Assembly: GCA_029339505.1 (NCBI GenBank)
Contig: JAQISU010000036.1
Span: 5,823,501-5,887,500 of the forward strand
Direction of reading: 5' to 3'
Length of the DNA stretch: 64,000 bases
Origin: Unio delphinus
Taxonomy: Eukaryota; Mollusca; Bivalvia; Unionida; Unionidae
Position 1 is the first letter of the stretch. Each line of letters opens with the position of its first letter. Under the pieces are notes generated by a model, which made no database searches, was not told the DNA's origin, and was given only the letters and a program-made list of their open reading frames with translations. Positions 1-63,179 of the stretch are shown piece after piece. The translations under genes and the position numbers were made by a program.

Positions 1-190
1 TCCAATCTTGTTAGTGTACAAGACCAGTTTTATTGCTGTATACCAACCTAATGTTAGAAAGTCTTATCTTGTAAGTGTACAAGTCTAGTTTTTCTTGCTG
101 TATACCAAACTAAGGTTAGAAAGTCTAATCTTGTAAGTGTACAGCGCTAGGTTTTCTTGCTGTATATCAAACTAAGGTTAGAAAGTCTCA
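1..190. repeat. Tandem repeat, about 61-62 bp unit
   Basis: Three successive copies of a unit containing 'aatcttgtnagtgtacaag', 'ttgctgtata' and 'gttagaaagtct', with a fourth decayed start near 185. The array probably continues left of the window. No coding content. Confidence 0.85.
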
Positions 191-689
191 TTTTATAAGT
201 GCGTATGAGTAGGGTGTTTTGCAGGATGCAAAGATAAAATTAAAACCTTTATATATAAATATATTAACTCAACAATGACGAAATGTTCCTAATTATAAAT
301 TATAAGGTTTATTATTTGTAGTTGCTGGGAGTTTTAACTACATTTGTGCTTTACATACATCTAAAAGGTAGTCTCTCATTACACACAATCGATTATGGAG
401 TTCACAATCGATTATCATAATACTTTGCACAACCAACTGATGATCCATTATTATCGATAGTTGAAACAACACTACGTAGATGTACCTGGTTTGACCCAAA
501 GTGAGAGAGATACAATATGCTTGAGATAAACAATAGGATACAAATTAAATTTTTCTTCCATAACATTTATTGATTTATTTCTTAACGCTACCTCAAGATC
601 GGCAATTGTGCTTATATCAGTGACTAATTTAGTCCTATTTCTGGAAGATATGCAAATGGTCAAAGGAAAAATGTGATTGATGCATGCAG
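191..689. other. AT-rich intergenic DNA
   Basis: No recognisable gene. Short ORFs here have no domain and no splice-site support. Confidence 0.5.
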
Positions 690-776
690 GCAAGGCAACT
701 GATGCTGTAACTAATCGAATCCGCGACCTCCCGCTTCCTCGCGGACGGTCTAATCAATAGGCCACAGGAGCGGCTG
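690..776 (-). mobile_element. tRNA-derived SINE head fragment
   Basis: The reverse strand has a tRNA-like stretch with an A-box-like 'tggcctattgattaga' followed by a B-box-like 'ggattcgatt', at the usual spacing for an internal RNA polymerase III promoter. The tRNA is not intact and no SINE tail is evident. Confidence 0.55.
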
Positions 777-1086
777 TTAGTGGATGCATGAAGTACAAAA
801 AACTTAACAAAGCAGTCGAATTCACAGTTCTTACCATTGGGCACGATACAAATTAAATAATATTCTCCAGAAATGGTTAGTACATAATGTGGTGCAAACG
901 ATTCCAATTCTTAGTTGGGCTAACAGATTATAAACAGGTTTATGACGTTGGGCCAAAAGTAGAAAACCTTTATTACACATCTTTATCAACCAGTGGTAGG
1001 GTCCTTCGACCCGAACACAACGATGATCTCAATTCCTGAATTAACCACGAAATTGGCCATAAAAGTAGGATCTACACTAGCCACAT

Positions 1087-1775
1087 ATTATGTCTGTAAG
1101 GTTTTATGAAGCACTCATGAGTTGGTATGAAGGAGGTGATAGTCTGCAAGATTATATCAACCATTCAGTGAGGAGGGGAAAGTATGAAATGTTTAATCAA
1201 TAATTCAGTGACGAGGTAGATGTCTGGATGGGAAAGTCAGCAATGTTATAAAAATAACTGACTCCAGAGGTAGACAGATGAAGTTGAAGGTCTACAATGT
1301 TTAATCAATCATTCAGTGAGGAGGTATAATGGAGGTTAAAGTCTGCAATGTTCTATTAAGTACACAGTGAGGAATCAGAATGAAGTTGATAGTCTGCGAT
1401 GTTATGTTACGCACTCAGTGAAGACGTAGAATGATGGAGGTGAAAGTATGCAATAGTACATGAAGCACTCAGTTTCTAGGTAGAAGGATGGAGGTGAAGG
1501 TCTGCAATGTTTAATCAATCCTTCAGTGAAAAGGTATTAAGAAGGAGATGAAAATCTGCAATGTTATACTGATCACTCAGTGACGATGTAGAATGAAGGA
1601 GTAGATAGTCTGCTATTTTATATTACGGACTCCGAAAGGAAGTAGAAAGGAGATGAAGATCTGCAATGTTATATTAAGCACTCGTTGAGAAGGTACAATA
1701 AATGAAGTGAAAGTCTGCAAAGTTATATCAATCAATCAGCGAGGTGGTAGAATGCAGGAGGTTTGAATGTTCATG
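1087..1775. repeat. Diverged minisatellite, about 55-62 bp unit
   Basis: About eleven degenerate copies of a unit containing 'tctgcaatgtt', 'cactcagtgaggaggtagaatg' (variants) and 'gaggtgaaag'. Copies differ by substitutions and small indels, so the array is old. Confidence 0.85.
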
Positions 1776-1935
1776 ATCTCAACAATTAAGCAAATATATG
1801 TTGACCGAAAATAGGTCGTTCAATAATAAGAAAATGTTACTGCGTACCTATACAGTCACATGTTAAAAAAGGTTTTATTTGCGATGTTATAGTAGAAGCG
1901 CTGACGACTTCATCTGATTAATATACGTTTTAGAC

Positions 1936-4807
1936 CCGCCGTGTGCAACAGGCGGCCCGCGGGCCTCAACATGGCCTGCCAAGCCTTTTAGTGTGGCCCC
2001 CACAGAGCTTCTAACTTTATATTACAAACTTGCATTTCGAACCGAACGTAAAATTTTTGTTAAAAATCAAAACGGCTTGTAGGCGAACTGTAATAAATAG
2101 ATATGAAGCACGTTACGTCCGCTTGTGGTATTCCCATTTGAATTGTAAGTCATATCTGAAATAAAAAAAACAGTAAAGCAACCAGCCAGACAACCACACT
2201 TCCTGTTTACAATCGCGCTACTTTAAGCAACATTTATAAATTCTACAGTGTATGTTTTGATCTCTTTTCCTAAAAATTTCTTCTTTTACCCATTGATCAG
2301 TGTTTTCTGCAAGTAATATATCTTTTATTAATAGCTTGTATGAAATGTGTTATAGTTAATTAATTTTAATACCGTCAGATCTTCCTTCAAATTCCTTATT
2401 AATAATCTTGAATTTATGGGCGATAAAGCAGTTTCGCACCATTCCGACAACTGTTATTCCTATGTTGATTCACAAACAAGACCAGAAACCGTAAGGCTGT
2501 TAAATATGGTTTATTATACAGCTATTGGAGTGACTGCTTTATAGTGGTTCATGTTTCTAATTGTAAAGCTGACCCTAGCAAATTACATAACAAAACAACA
2601 GTTACACTTACATTACTATTTGACGATAATACACTAGCCCAGTTTAATATTAGCTGCTAAAACATGGAAAAGTGTTTTTCATCCCGTTGTATTATGCCAG
2701 TTTCGTAAAACTAAATTCCAATTTCTTTTTTTACCTCAGAACAAGTAAAATGTCAGCAGCTAAGAAACGAAAAATTGATGATTAAGTAAGAGTCTTCAAT
2801 ATTGAATGGTGCACAAAATATATTGTTATCCAACATAACCAAGGTGTTGTCTGCATTGTGTGTCAAAGTACAATTGATGTCATGAAAGAATACAACATTA
2901 AACGTCACTACATCCCAAAATACTCTTCCCAGTTTGATGCAGTTGTTGGTCAGGCACGAGCTCACAAAATTGAACACTTGCAAAGATCTATTAAAAGGCA
3001 ACAAGGTGTGTTCACTAGTTACAAGAAGGATTCTCAACTAGTTACTAAGCTGAGCTTTAAGCTGTGTGAATCTATGGTGAAAAAAGGGAAACCATTCAAT
3101 GATGGAGAATTCATCAAAGGTTGTCTGACGATATTCACAGAGTATGCATGCCCAGATAAGAAATATTTGATGGAGCAAAAAAGTCTTTTCAGCTTTACTG
3201 TGTCACGGAGAATAGATGATCTTTCAGAAAATATTCAAATAACTTTAAAAGAGACATTAAACTCATGTGCAGCCTTCAGTCTGGCTTTGGACGAAAGCAC
3301 AGACATAAGTAACACAGCTTAACTGGTCATATTCATCCGAGCAACTACTGCAAGTTTTGATATTGTTGAAGAATTTTTAGATATGGCAAGCATGATCTAA
3401 ACAACTATAGGGCAGGACACTACTGAACAGGTAATTAAGGTAATGGAAAAATTTTGAACAGGAACCTTCCAACTTATGTGGTCTGGCGACAGATGGAACT
3501 CCCTGCATGACAGGTAGGAATAATGGATTCACCAAAACATGTCAGGATGTATTTGGAGCACAAGATGTGGTGGTCAGTCACTGCATTTTTCATCAAGAGA
3601 ACATGCGCACAAAAGTTTCGGATTTTACAGAAGTGATGAAATATGTTGCTCAGTGCATCAGAGCACAAGGATTAAATCATCGGCAATTTGAGGCTTTTTT
3701 GGAAGAATTGGATTTAGATTACCCTGATTTTGTCTGTTGTTCTCTGCTGTACGTTGGCTCAGTAGAGCTGCTAATTTGAAAAGGTTCTGGAATCTGCGAC
3801 AGGAAATTAAGTCATTCATGGAGAGCAAACATCAGTATGTGTCATATTTAAATGATGAGGACTGGTTGAATGATGTGGCATTCCTCACAGACATTACACA
3901 ACACCTATCAGAACTGAATTTGAAACTGCAAGGAAAAAGTCAGCTAGTGAACAAGCTCTTTGAGCACATATGTGCATTTGATAAAAGGCTGCATCTTTTC
4001 CTGGCTGATTTCAGTAAAACCACCCTTACCCATTTCACTTGTCTTGCAACCAGGAAGACTAAATTTCCTGATCTTGATTGTGAGAAATATGCGGCAAGCG
4101 TTGAAAAGCTGCGTAATGAGTTTGCAAACCGGTTTGCAGATTTCCGAAGGGATGAGATGAAACTGAAATTGTTTGAACAATCTTTTGACTTTGCAGCGGA
4201 AGACAGTCCCGACTGTTGCCAAATGGAACTCATTGAGTTGCAAGCTGATATGGACATTAAGAGGGCTATTCTGAAAACAATTTGGTAGATTTTTACAAAA
4301 CGTATGTGTGTTAGAAGTATCCATATTTGTCACATCATGCAAGAAAAATGATATCCTTCTTTGGTAGCACCTAATGCTGTGAGCAATTCTTCTCCAAAAT
4401 GAAACTCACCAAAACCAGATGTCGAAGCCAGTTGACTAATGAACATTGGGTGAGTCAGTTAAGGGTGGCTACAAGATGTGTTAAAGTTGATATTGACAAG
4501 CTATGCAAGGACAGCAAATTTCAAGTGTCACATTAAATACAATTGTCTGACATGATGGAACAATGTAAACGTAAAGTATAATTACTAATATTTGCTTATA
4601 GCTGTATTGTTGGTATCATTTGAACAACATTTACTGAGAAATAATTTACTCAGTAAGTTGTGTATAGCAGTTATTGTAATGTGCAATTTTTTTAATTCAT
4701 TGTATTAAAATAAATCATTGATTTAATATATTTTCAGAATGTGTGGCCCATCTTGTTGTATCAAATTCCTTATACTGCCCAATGACGAAAAATGTTGCAC
4801 ACCCCTG
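1936..4807 (+). mobile_element. hAT-superfamily DNA transposon (Charlie-like), complete ends, dead gene
   Basis: The two ends are bounded by the same 8-bp word, ttttagac (1928-1935 and 4808-4815), the hallmark target duplication of hAT elements. The ends are imperfect inverted repeats: left CCGCCGTGTGCAAC, right (read inward) CAGGGGTGTGCAAC, matching at 11 of 14 positions. Between them lies a broken hAT transposase reading plus. Length is 2872 bp. Mutated left end and several stops in the gene mean it cannot move by itself. Confidence 0.92.
2750..4535 (+). pseudogene. Broken hAT transposase (ZBED/GTF2IRD2-type)
   Basis: Reading resumes in pieces across stops: an ATG at 2750 gives a lysine-rich start and a stop within 11 codons. 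The piece around 2858-3319 ends in 'FSLALDESTDIS', which carries the first catalytic Asp region of hAT transposases. A piece at 3507-3779 follows, then 3737-4288 with 'VRWLSR', the usual conserved Trp block. Finally 4385-4535 contains 'CEQFFSKMKLTKTRCRSQLT', the C-terminal hAT dimerisation motif. In-frame stops and frameshifts (for example near 2785, 3320, 3400 and 3777) inactivate it. This is a relic of a transposon gene, not a domesticated host gene, because the element's ends and target duplication are still visible. Confidence 0.9.
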
Positions 4808-4815
4808 TTTTAGAC

Positions 4816-6057
4816 AATTTTGTGAAACAGTATCCAATAAAATGAATATCGTGATGGCACATCCACGCCACTCGCATATCTAGCTTGCGAAGTTTTCATA
4901 AAATACAAGCAACCGTGTTGATGGAAATGACGCAAGAAAAAATTCAGCTCATTGAAGTATCCATTTTGATAGTATTTCAAACATTGTCCACCAATGTATG
5001 AAAGTAAAACTAAAAGAAAATATATCCAACATTTATAATCTATATTTACTGATTAAATAATGGGGCAGGAGAGGTGAGGACAAATTAATTTTTAAATTGT
5101 ATTGTAATTAAATCAGATTATCTTTTTAACAATGGGTCAGAGAGATAAGAAAACTCAGATATAGTTATATACATTTATTTTAATTGTTTGTTAGCTTTAT
5201 TTGTTATTATACTACATGATATTATAATGTAACATTGTACACTGGACATGACCTTGTCTAACATGTTGTTCATTTCTGCTAGACCTAATGCTGTTTTAAA
5301 TTTCATTTTATATAAGCAAACTAATACACATCTAAACTACGTTCTCAGATCCTTTCAAAACACTACGTAGTTCTTAAATATTAAATCTATTCAAAACGTA
5401 ACATCTGAATGAGCAACTACAGCAAGCACACATCTAACTTAAATTGCATCAATACAAACCTCTAAGTGATGCCCTGCTGTTAAAGTATTTGAAATTTAAA
5501 TAATATTTACACATTTTGGTTCTTCCTTGTTAATCGTAACTTAGAAAGAGTTTTGTTTTCAAGATTTATGCTGGGTAATAATGCCACCATATTTTGTGTT
5601 AAAGAACAATTTGGCATTTTCAATGTTCAATTGACTTTCACGTCACTCATCGCATCAATATCAAACGTAATAGGCAAAGTGACATTAATTGTGTAAACTG
5701 ACTATTCCAATAATAATATTGTTTATTCGATTCCGTCTGGATTTAATGGATTTCCTCAGAAATTTGATTATACTAAATGTACAGTCACGTATTTTATACC
5801 ACCATCAAAGTATAAAGTTGATAATTAATTTCTATACATCTGTATTTTTCCCAATGTTCCATTTCATTCAGGAATTTGTATGCTAGCTTGTCTTTTAATT
5901 ATTTTTATTTGATCGCCTATGCAAATACTAGTAAAGATGAGGCTATTGAGGTCATCGATTACCTTTTTCCGCCTTGATAGAACAACTTAAACTCCGTTAA
6001 ATATCTGTTAAATATGAATATTAGTTTATCCTGACAAGTTATGCGCAATATTTAAAA

Positions 6058-6130
<73 letters not shown>

Positions 6131-6363
6131 GAGTATGTCAATACAAGAGCTATACATGCATTAATAATGAGATGAAATTAAATAAAACTTATTACGTCAA
6201 AAACAATATAGAAGCAAAAAAATAATAAACGTTTATGTTTAACCAAATCAATATCTACATGGTACCACTGAACTCTGTAGAATAATATAAGCATTGGTTT
6301 GAAAAAGATAGTAATCTTTAGCCGAACATAAAATCAGGAAAAAGTATTCAAAACGTCGTAATG
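4816..6363. other. AT-rich DNA downstream of the host receptor gene
   Basis: No gene recognised. Probable 3' untranslated region of the minus-strand receptor gene plus intergenic DNA. A minus-strand AATAAA (5904-5909) is one possible poly(A) signal. An (AT)n tract occupies 6059-6130. Confidence 0.4.
6059..6130. repeat. (AT)n microsatellite
   Basis: About 35 AT dinucleotides, interrupted once by 'gt' near 6117. Confidence 0.97.
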
Positions 6364-56611
<50,248 letters not shown>

Positions 56612-56642
56612 CTGGTTGACAAAAAGGATATATAATTAGCAC

Positions 56643-59256
56643 TTTTATATTTTTTCTTTTTATCTTACAAGTGTGACAATTCTAAATAGGACATGAGCAG
56701 CATCCATTTTGTTTTCTTAGTTGTGACATAAAAAGCAAACTAAAATTAAAACAACAAAACACAAAACCGAAAGTAATATTCCTTCTATATATTATGAAAG
56801 AATCAGTTTCAAGTTCAACCAGATAAAACAAGAAATTTCTAACATCAAATTAAACAACAAACGTAAATAAATATCATAGTTTGATAGTTTATTTCATTAG
56901 GACAAGATGTTGTATTAAGTAGCCTTATTAGGCGCAGTTAAATACAAATCCGTTTCTCGCGTAAAAATGAAAACGTACATCATTTGACATCACAATATAA
57001 ATGTCTGAAAAAGTACAAAAATGCATATCTCTATGCACTATATCATTTAACGACATGCCACAAAGCTTTGTACAGAGGAATTAAAACGGAATCAAGGGAA
57101 TGCTGTCGCATATGGCTATGTATATAGATAATATATAAAATATACATACACACAGATACAATACATACATACATACAAACATACATACATACATACATAC
57201 ATACATGCATACATGCGGCTATATATCTATATATATATATATACTATATATGAAATATACATACACACACATACAATACATACATGCACGCACGCACGCA
57301 CACACACATACGTGTATTCAGATACTTGCGAGGACCTTGACATACTACTTTATTTTGAGGACCATGAGAAGGAATGGAAGTATATGTTAGAAATTTGAAA
57401 GAAAGCTTAACTGTAAGATAGACAATATCTGCATCACCTCATTTTTGCCATATACTTCTTTATGCATTATGAGGACTACTCTGACTTTGCCATTATTGTG
57501 AGGACGTCATTGTGAGGCCTAATTTACACACAATCAAAGACTACCATCAATCTAAGGACCTGAATATTTTGTATTCTTCTTATTGCACCTGTCTTGTAAA
57601 AACATGAGAAGATTTTTTAAAAGTTTAAGAACAAATTTATCTGGAACTAAAACTACAGACAGACAAATAGATACACGAGCTTAAAAGTTCAAATCTCATT
57701 AAAATATCAGTTTTAAGTTCATTTTTAATTCATCTATTAATATATAAAGAATGTGATTTCTAAAAATGTAGGTTGACACCAAAGCAACTAAAATGCCATA
57801 AGGCAGATGCCCAATGCAAATTCACTGGAACTGAAGTTGCCTTTGGGAAATCTGCACTTGACTAATTATATGACAATAGATCACTACACAAATTTAAATA
57901 TTCTGCAGAATAAAACGGAAAGTAAAGGAAATTGTGTTCCATTCATTTTAGTTATTTTTTTCGTCTTCATTTTGTATTTGTTTATGCCTTAAAATCATAC
58001 GCCCATAATTATCAGTTATCAAAAAGAGTAAATAACAAATGAAGATAAAATATGTATGTGAGAAGGAAAGGAAGGGTTAGAATGCATATATAGGCATTTG
58101 TATATCCATGCATAAATATACTATGGTTTTTAAATATTTAAAAATGAGAGAGTATAGATGGGGTGGTGGTGGTGGTGGTGGTGGTGGTGGTGGTGGTGGT
58201 GGAATACATTGAATTGAAACATTAAATATGTTGTCTTCTAACAGGTTCATTTGGCTTTATTTTGGAACCGTTATTAAATTCAGTGTTATATCTCATGATA
58301 TGCTAACAGATCAACATGTGCAGTAATGAAAGCTAGACTTTAATAACACTATTTTGCTCTACAATCTAAATGTTTTCAGAACCCTGCCTTATTCATTTGC
58401 TTAAAAAAAATATAGTAACCGTGACGTCTGCGATATGTATTTAAAATCTCTCTGACGAGTTGAAGTTGGAGGAGTTAAGTACACTTATTTTAATTTCTTT
58501 ACTTCTTTTTCAAACAATAAAGAGTTACAAGCCTTCTGTAATTTGCAGGTAAACAATAATATAATAGATTATACACATCGATTAGGTTGCAAGTGTTTAG
58601 GTTGATTTATTAGGCATTTAAAGAAAAAGAAATATAACTTCCTTATTGCATGTCTAAATAACATCAGTTTTTGAGGACTCAATATGGGTTGCATTTTATT
58701 TAACACATTAACCCCTCGAGGTTTTTTCTGTTTTTGCATGCAATGCGAGTTGCAAACACATTTCGGGGCCTATTTCTGAATACATCCTAATTCATCGACT
58801 TCCTAGCAATATTCCATTAGAAAAATGGCTATGTTGCGCTAAAGAAAATGTTTTTTCATTGGTTAGTTTGCTGGCGTATGGGCAGAAGGTGAGAAAAGGA
58901 CTTTTTTTTTGCTTAACGGACCCATAATTTTCGTATTGAGAAGACTCTTTATTCAAAATGTCCACCTTATCCTATTTTTGGCACAGGTTCACCTGTCTGT
59001 GTGCGCTTCAGATTTGTCTGCCGTAGGTCTGAGGCCATAAAGTCTAAAATATGGACACAACTTTGGAATCCGGCCATGGGCGAATTTTGGGAGAGAAAAT
59101 AAACGAGTCCAAAAACATAGGGTTTTTCCCCCTGTATTTTCTAATGCAATTAAAATGTCTGGATTGTTTGCTATCATTGTAGAGCAACATTTGTCTACGT
59201 TTCTATAATACCACCCATTAAGTGTATCATGCATGACCTTGACGCTAAAGACATTG
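56643..59256. other. Intron sequence with microsatellites
   Basis: (ACAT)n and (CA)n at about 57140-57310 and (GGT)n at 58163-58202. A few bare ORFs, no domains. I looked for an upstream EGF or YWTD exon and found none. Confidence 0.5.
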
Positions 59257-59490
59257 GAGGGGCCCCGAGTGGCCGAATTTTCTAAAGCGCTCTCCGTTAC
59301 AGATCACTGCCGTCTCACCTCTGTCTGCGTGGGTTCGAGTCTAAGATTTGGATAATGTAGTTATGTGAGAAAGCTCGCCAGTAGTTTCTCGTTGATCGGT
59401 GGTTCTTTCCGGTATATTCCTCCACCAATAATACTGGCCGCCACGTATAGCCTATCGTGTGCTGAAAAATGGCGTTAAACCCTAAAAAAT
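59257..59490 (+). mobile_element. tRNA-derived SINE (family 1), best-preserved copy
   Basis: Head 'ggccccgagtggccgaat', 'taaagcgctctccgttac', B-box 'tgggttcgagtctaag', body 'tgtgagaaagctcgcc...', and tail 'gtgctgaaaaatggcgttaa' then A-rich. Confidence 0.9.
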
Positions 59491-59632
59491 ACAGAAAAAA
59501 GCAGACACCAGAAGTAGGCTACTAACTCATGCCCCGTTAACTTGTCGCTAGGGGTTAATGTGTTAATATTTAAGAAGATTAATTTCTTTTAAATTATGAA
59601 CTGGAATTTCAAGGATCATATTCTTACTTATT

Positions 59633-59795
59633 AAGGGACCACGAGTGATCTAAATCGCTCTTCGTTACGGATCACTGCCAAATCACCTCTGTCTGCGTGG
59701 GTTCAAGTATAAGATTCGACTAATGTAGTTATGTGAGAAATCTTGCCAGCAGCTTTTCGTGGGTCGGTGGTTCTTTCATGTGGTATCCCCCTGAG
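59633..59795 (+). mobile_element. tRNA-derived SINE (family 1), truncated
   Basis: 'gggaccacgagtgatctaaa' through B-box 'tgggttcaagtataagattc' to 'ggtcggtggttctttc'; the tail is missing. Confidence 0.82.
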
Positions 59796-59944
59796 ACATG
59801 AAGAATGTTGGCACATTAGCACATTCTAAGCTATTTACATATCTAGTTCAGTATTGGAATTGGAGAGTGAGAAGATATGCAAATTGAGTTCTGTGCATGT
59901 GTACGATCAGGATATTTATCATAGCTTTATATCAATAAATCAGT

Positions 59945-60150
59945 CATATCACTGTAATGTTTGCAGCATGGCAGTATATATTGTTGTCTAGCACTTGGGT
60001 ATCATGCTGCTGTCCTACCAAAACACATTATCCTAACACCAGGATAACAAGTGCCAACTCTTACTGCTGAGTATATATCGCATGTCTTTGGTATATTACG
60101 ACCTGGGTCAGAACCAGCACCCCCACCCACCCCAATCTAAGACTGACGCT
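59945..60150 (-). mobile_element. tRNA-derived SINE (family 2), reverse
   Basis: On the minus strand: 'tggttctgacccaggtcg', 'taccaaagacatgcg', 'actcagcagtaagagtt' and 'cagcatgatacccaagtgc'. These match the order of the other family 2 copies. Confidence 0.75.
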
Positions 60151-60284
60151 CTTAAAAAAGAGATAAACAACAGAAAGAAAAGGAAAAAGGAGAAATGCAA
60201 TTTAGATTTAAAATTTTGAACTGGAAAGTGAAAAGCGACCCTTCCTTTACATATATGCTTGTGTTTTGATGCTATCATAAATAA

Positions 60285-60385
60285 TAGGTTAGTGTAAATT
60301 GCCAGAGAAGAGGAAGTAAATCAATATGGCCAAGGTAGCATTGAAATATATTTGTACAAAGTGTACTTATTGGCAAAACTAATAA
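60285..60385 (+). repeat. Dispersed repeat, copy 1
   Basis: 'ggttagtgtaaattgccaga' 'gaagaggaagtaaatcaata' closely matches 62271-62370. Unknown family. Confidence 0.8.
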
Positions 60386-60389
60386 AATC

Positions 60390-62270
60390 CACACTTCATC
60401 CTCATTGTAACAAAGTGTAAATTACAATGTGGCTAAGGTACATATCTTGAGGCGTGACAAGTTGGTACCTGATGTTTATGAACAAGTTAGAAAATTTCAA
60501 AATGGAAACGTGATGAATCTATATTGCAACAAAAAAGTGCATGCTATTTCTGACTGCTAAAGATTGAAATATAAGCAACATACTAGAGACAGACTATCTG
60601 AAGGCTCCTATATTAGGAGGCCAATGTGACAGTCCTGTACTGAAAGCAATGAAGTTGTTGGATAAAACAAATCAGTCTGATTTTATGATTGAGAATTATA
60701 AGCCATTTATGTTTAAATGTTTGAATGTTCTATATCAACTGTGAGCAATTCTACCAAACCTATCACAATTAAAATATTAATGGACACATGAGATTTTCAG
60801 ACTTTTATTATTAGGTACATTGCCTGTCTCGGAGCATAACTCTGCTCAGTGTTCTTATTTAGGATGTAAAAGTCAGGCTTTGCTTTCTTTTCTCCAGTGT
60901 ACTGAACTCATGACCATTGAATTACAAAATGCAGTGATCCATCTACTGAGCTGCTATGGCCACCTACCTAATTCTGTTTGAAACCAACAAATTAAAAAAT
61001 AAAAAACAGTAGAAAGTTGAGAAGGAAAAGAACAAAACATTAAATGGTTAAATTGCATTATAATTTAATTGAGCCAGATATTCATGTATGAATATGACAC
61101 ATATTTCATTGCATAAAGTAAATGTTCATCTCCAAAAAAATATTTAATATAAAAGATGCAACCCAAATAAAGTCATTTCAGTCATTATGTATGTCATTAT
61201 TGAATAGATAAGAGACGCTGGCCACAGCCTGCATATTAAGTCCACTTGTGAATATTCAAAAAGTTGGTTACAATGGTATTAAAGACAAATACATTAAAAC
61301 AACTGTACCATTGAGGGTAATTAAAGGATGTTGATGAATAACAGGACATCAACTTCAATCTAAGCTGGAAGAGTATTGACAAAAATGGCATCACAGGAAG
61401 ACGTGCAATACTGCTGCATTGCTATATGAAAACATCATCTTATTTATCATTAATATCTGCATGGGCAATTTCAATTATAAAAAATAAGGTAATTCCTTGT
61501 TCCAACCTTGATGAAACGTCACACTGTCAATTACTTTTTGGAAGGAACATGAAGAAGCAAGACAATTTTGTTCGCAAAGTGTAAATGCATTTTAGCAATT
61601 CAAATAATTTCATCTTTACTTATTAAATGAAAGAAGCAAACACAATTTAAGTTAGCTGTACCATAATTCCAATTAGATTTCCCCCTCGAACACAAACAGT
61701 GCAGAATACTAATAATAAATGAGAAATGATAGAAAACCTTTGAACACATTCAAAACAGGAGCTAAAATGCAAGTAAAAAATGTTGATTTGGAGAAAAGAC
61801 ATTGTACTGTACTTGCATTTACTGGATGCAATACCCCATTTCAAAACTGCATTATATTTCTTACCCAAGTAAACATGTATGTACTATTAGTAAAGAAATT
61901 AAATCGAAATATTTTTTAAAACTAATATGAAAAATATATACAGGAACAATATAATTGTACTTTTTATAAAAAAACATATTTTTTTAAACATCATGTTAAG
62001 AAACAATAATGACTAATTATCATACTGAAGTAATAATGATGTCAGAGACAACAATATTTTCTGAGTCAATATTCAAAATATATATTTTTCAAACATGGCA
62101 ATATATTTCAATATTTCTTAATGAGTGACAAATATCAAAAGGACTTCACTGCCTGGAAAATATATTTGCTTAAGTAAAATATATTTTAAAAAAGCAAATA
62201 AAAAAGCATTACATCTGAACACAAATTTAAACTTTCATGGCCTGCAGACATGATTTTGACCTTTCAAAAT
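60390..62270. other. AT-rich DNA, nothing recognised
   Basis: ORFs at 61647-61919 lack domains. Confidence 0.4.
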
Positions 62271-62470
62271 TAGGTTAGTATAAATTGCCAGAGAAGAGGA
62301 AGTAGATCAATATGGCCAAGGCAGCATTGCAATATAATCGTACAAAGTGTACTTATTGGCAAAGTGTACTTTTTTGGTACTCCTCCAACGGGGTCTCGAG
62401 GGGCAACGCCCCTTATCAGGGGGTTCCGGGGGTAGAAGACCCCCGACTAAAAATGCATTTTACACGCATA
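62271..62470 (+). repeat. Dispersed repeat, copy 2, with G/C-rich insert
   Basis: First 100 bp match 60285-60385. Then 62385-62450 switches to 'ggggtctcgaggggcaacgc' and 'cagggggttccgggggt', strikingly G/C-rich with self-complementary ggggc/gcccc parts, before returning to A/T-rich DNA. Confidence 0.7.
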
Positions 62471-62736
62471 CAAATCTGCCCCTCGTGCAGCTTGTGAACA
62501 TAATATGTAATAAAATAATCATTTGAAAAACTAAAGCACTTACAAAATATCGGAATAGTTTTTCAATATTTATTGTCACATGAATTTGTTCTCCAATACT
62601 ATTATTACTTAAGTTATTTCATGTGCATGTCAGTGTTCACATCATAATTAAGTCAATAAATAGTTATCTTTAGCTGCCAACATATACTTTTCTCTTTTCA
62701 TAACAAATATGTAAAATAAACACCCAAATACATCAT

Positions 62737-63175
62737 CTATATATACAAATCATCTCTTATATTCACCACCTTTTGATATGCCAGTTGAGCTCTTTTTGCG
62801 GGTTTAAGAAAAATTTCTTTAGTCTTACTTTTCATCACCAATGATTCTGCAGACTCAATGTGCATTCGTTTCTGTTCCTTCTCAACGAGAGATTTTCTCA
62901 TTTCCAGCTCTAGCTTGTATTGGCGACATGCAGTGCACATATTCTGACAGAGGGCTTCATTTTTTTCCGTATGCAACTTCAACCACGACTTCTGTAATGT
63001 ATATACTGCAGTAGGCACAAAATGCCAGTCCTCGAGCGTTCAGTTTTCTTATAAACTGACCAACTAAATTTTCGTTGACGATTTGCTCCAGCTATTTCCT
63101 TCCGTTTTTTAAAACCTTTATTTAAGATTTCGTATCATCGTCTCTCTCAACAACTAAGGACGCCATTTTTGTTTG
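62737..63175 (-). pseudogene. Unrecognised broken ORF
   Basis: Minus strand. An ATG at about 63166 starts 'MASLVVERDDDTK'; a second frame then reads 'NKGFKKRKEIAGANRQRKFS', and a third frame 'SWLKLHTEKNEALCQNMCTA' with CxxC and a long Lys/Glu-rich helix to 62737. The three frames join smoothly only with two one-base shifts, so it looks like a decayed or intron-split small protein. No family recognised. Confidence 0.35.
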
Positions 63176-63179
63176 TGAG

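Noticed and set aside
58989..59234. 81-aa minus ORF upstream of the receptor exons
   Set aside because: No EGF or YWTD pattern and no matching phase-1 donor, so not accepted as the missing upstream exon.
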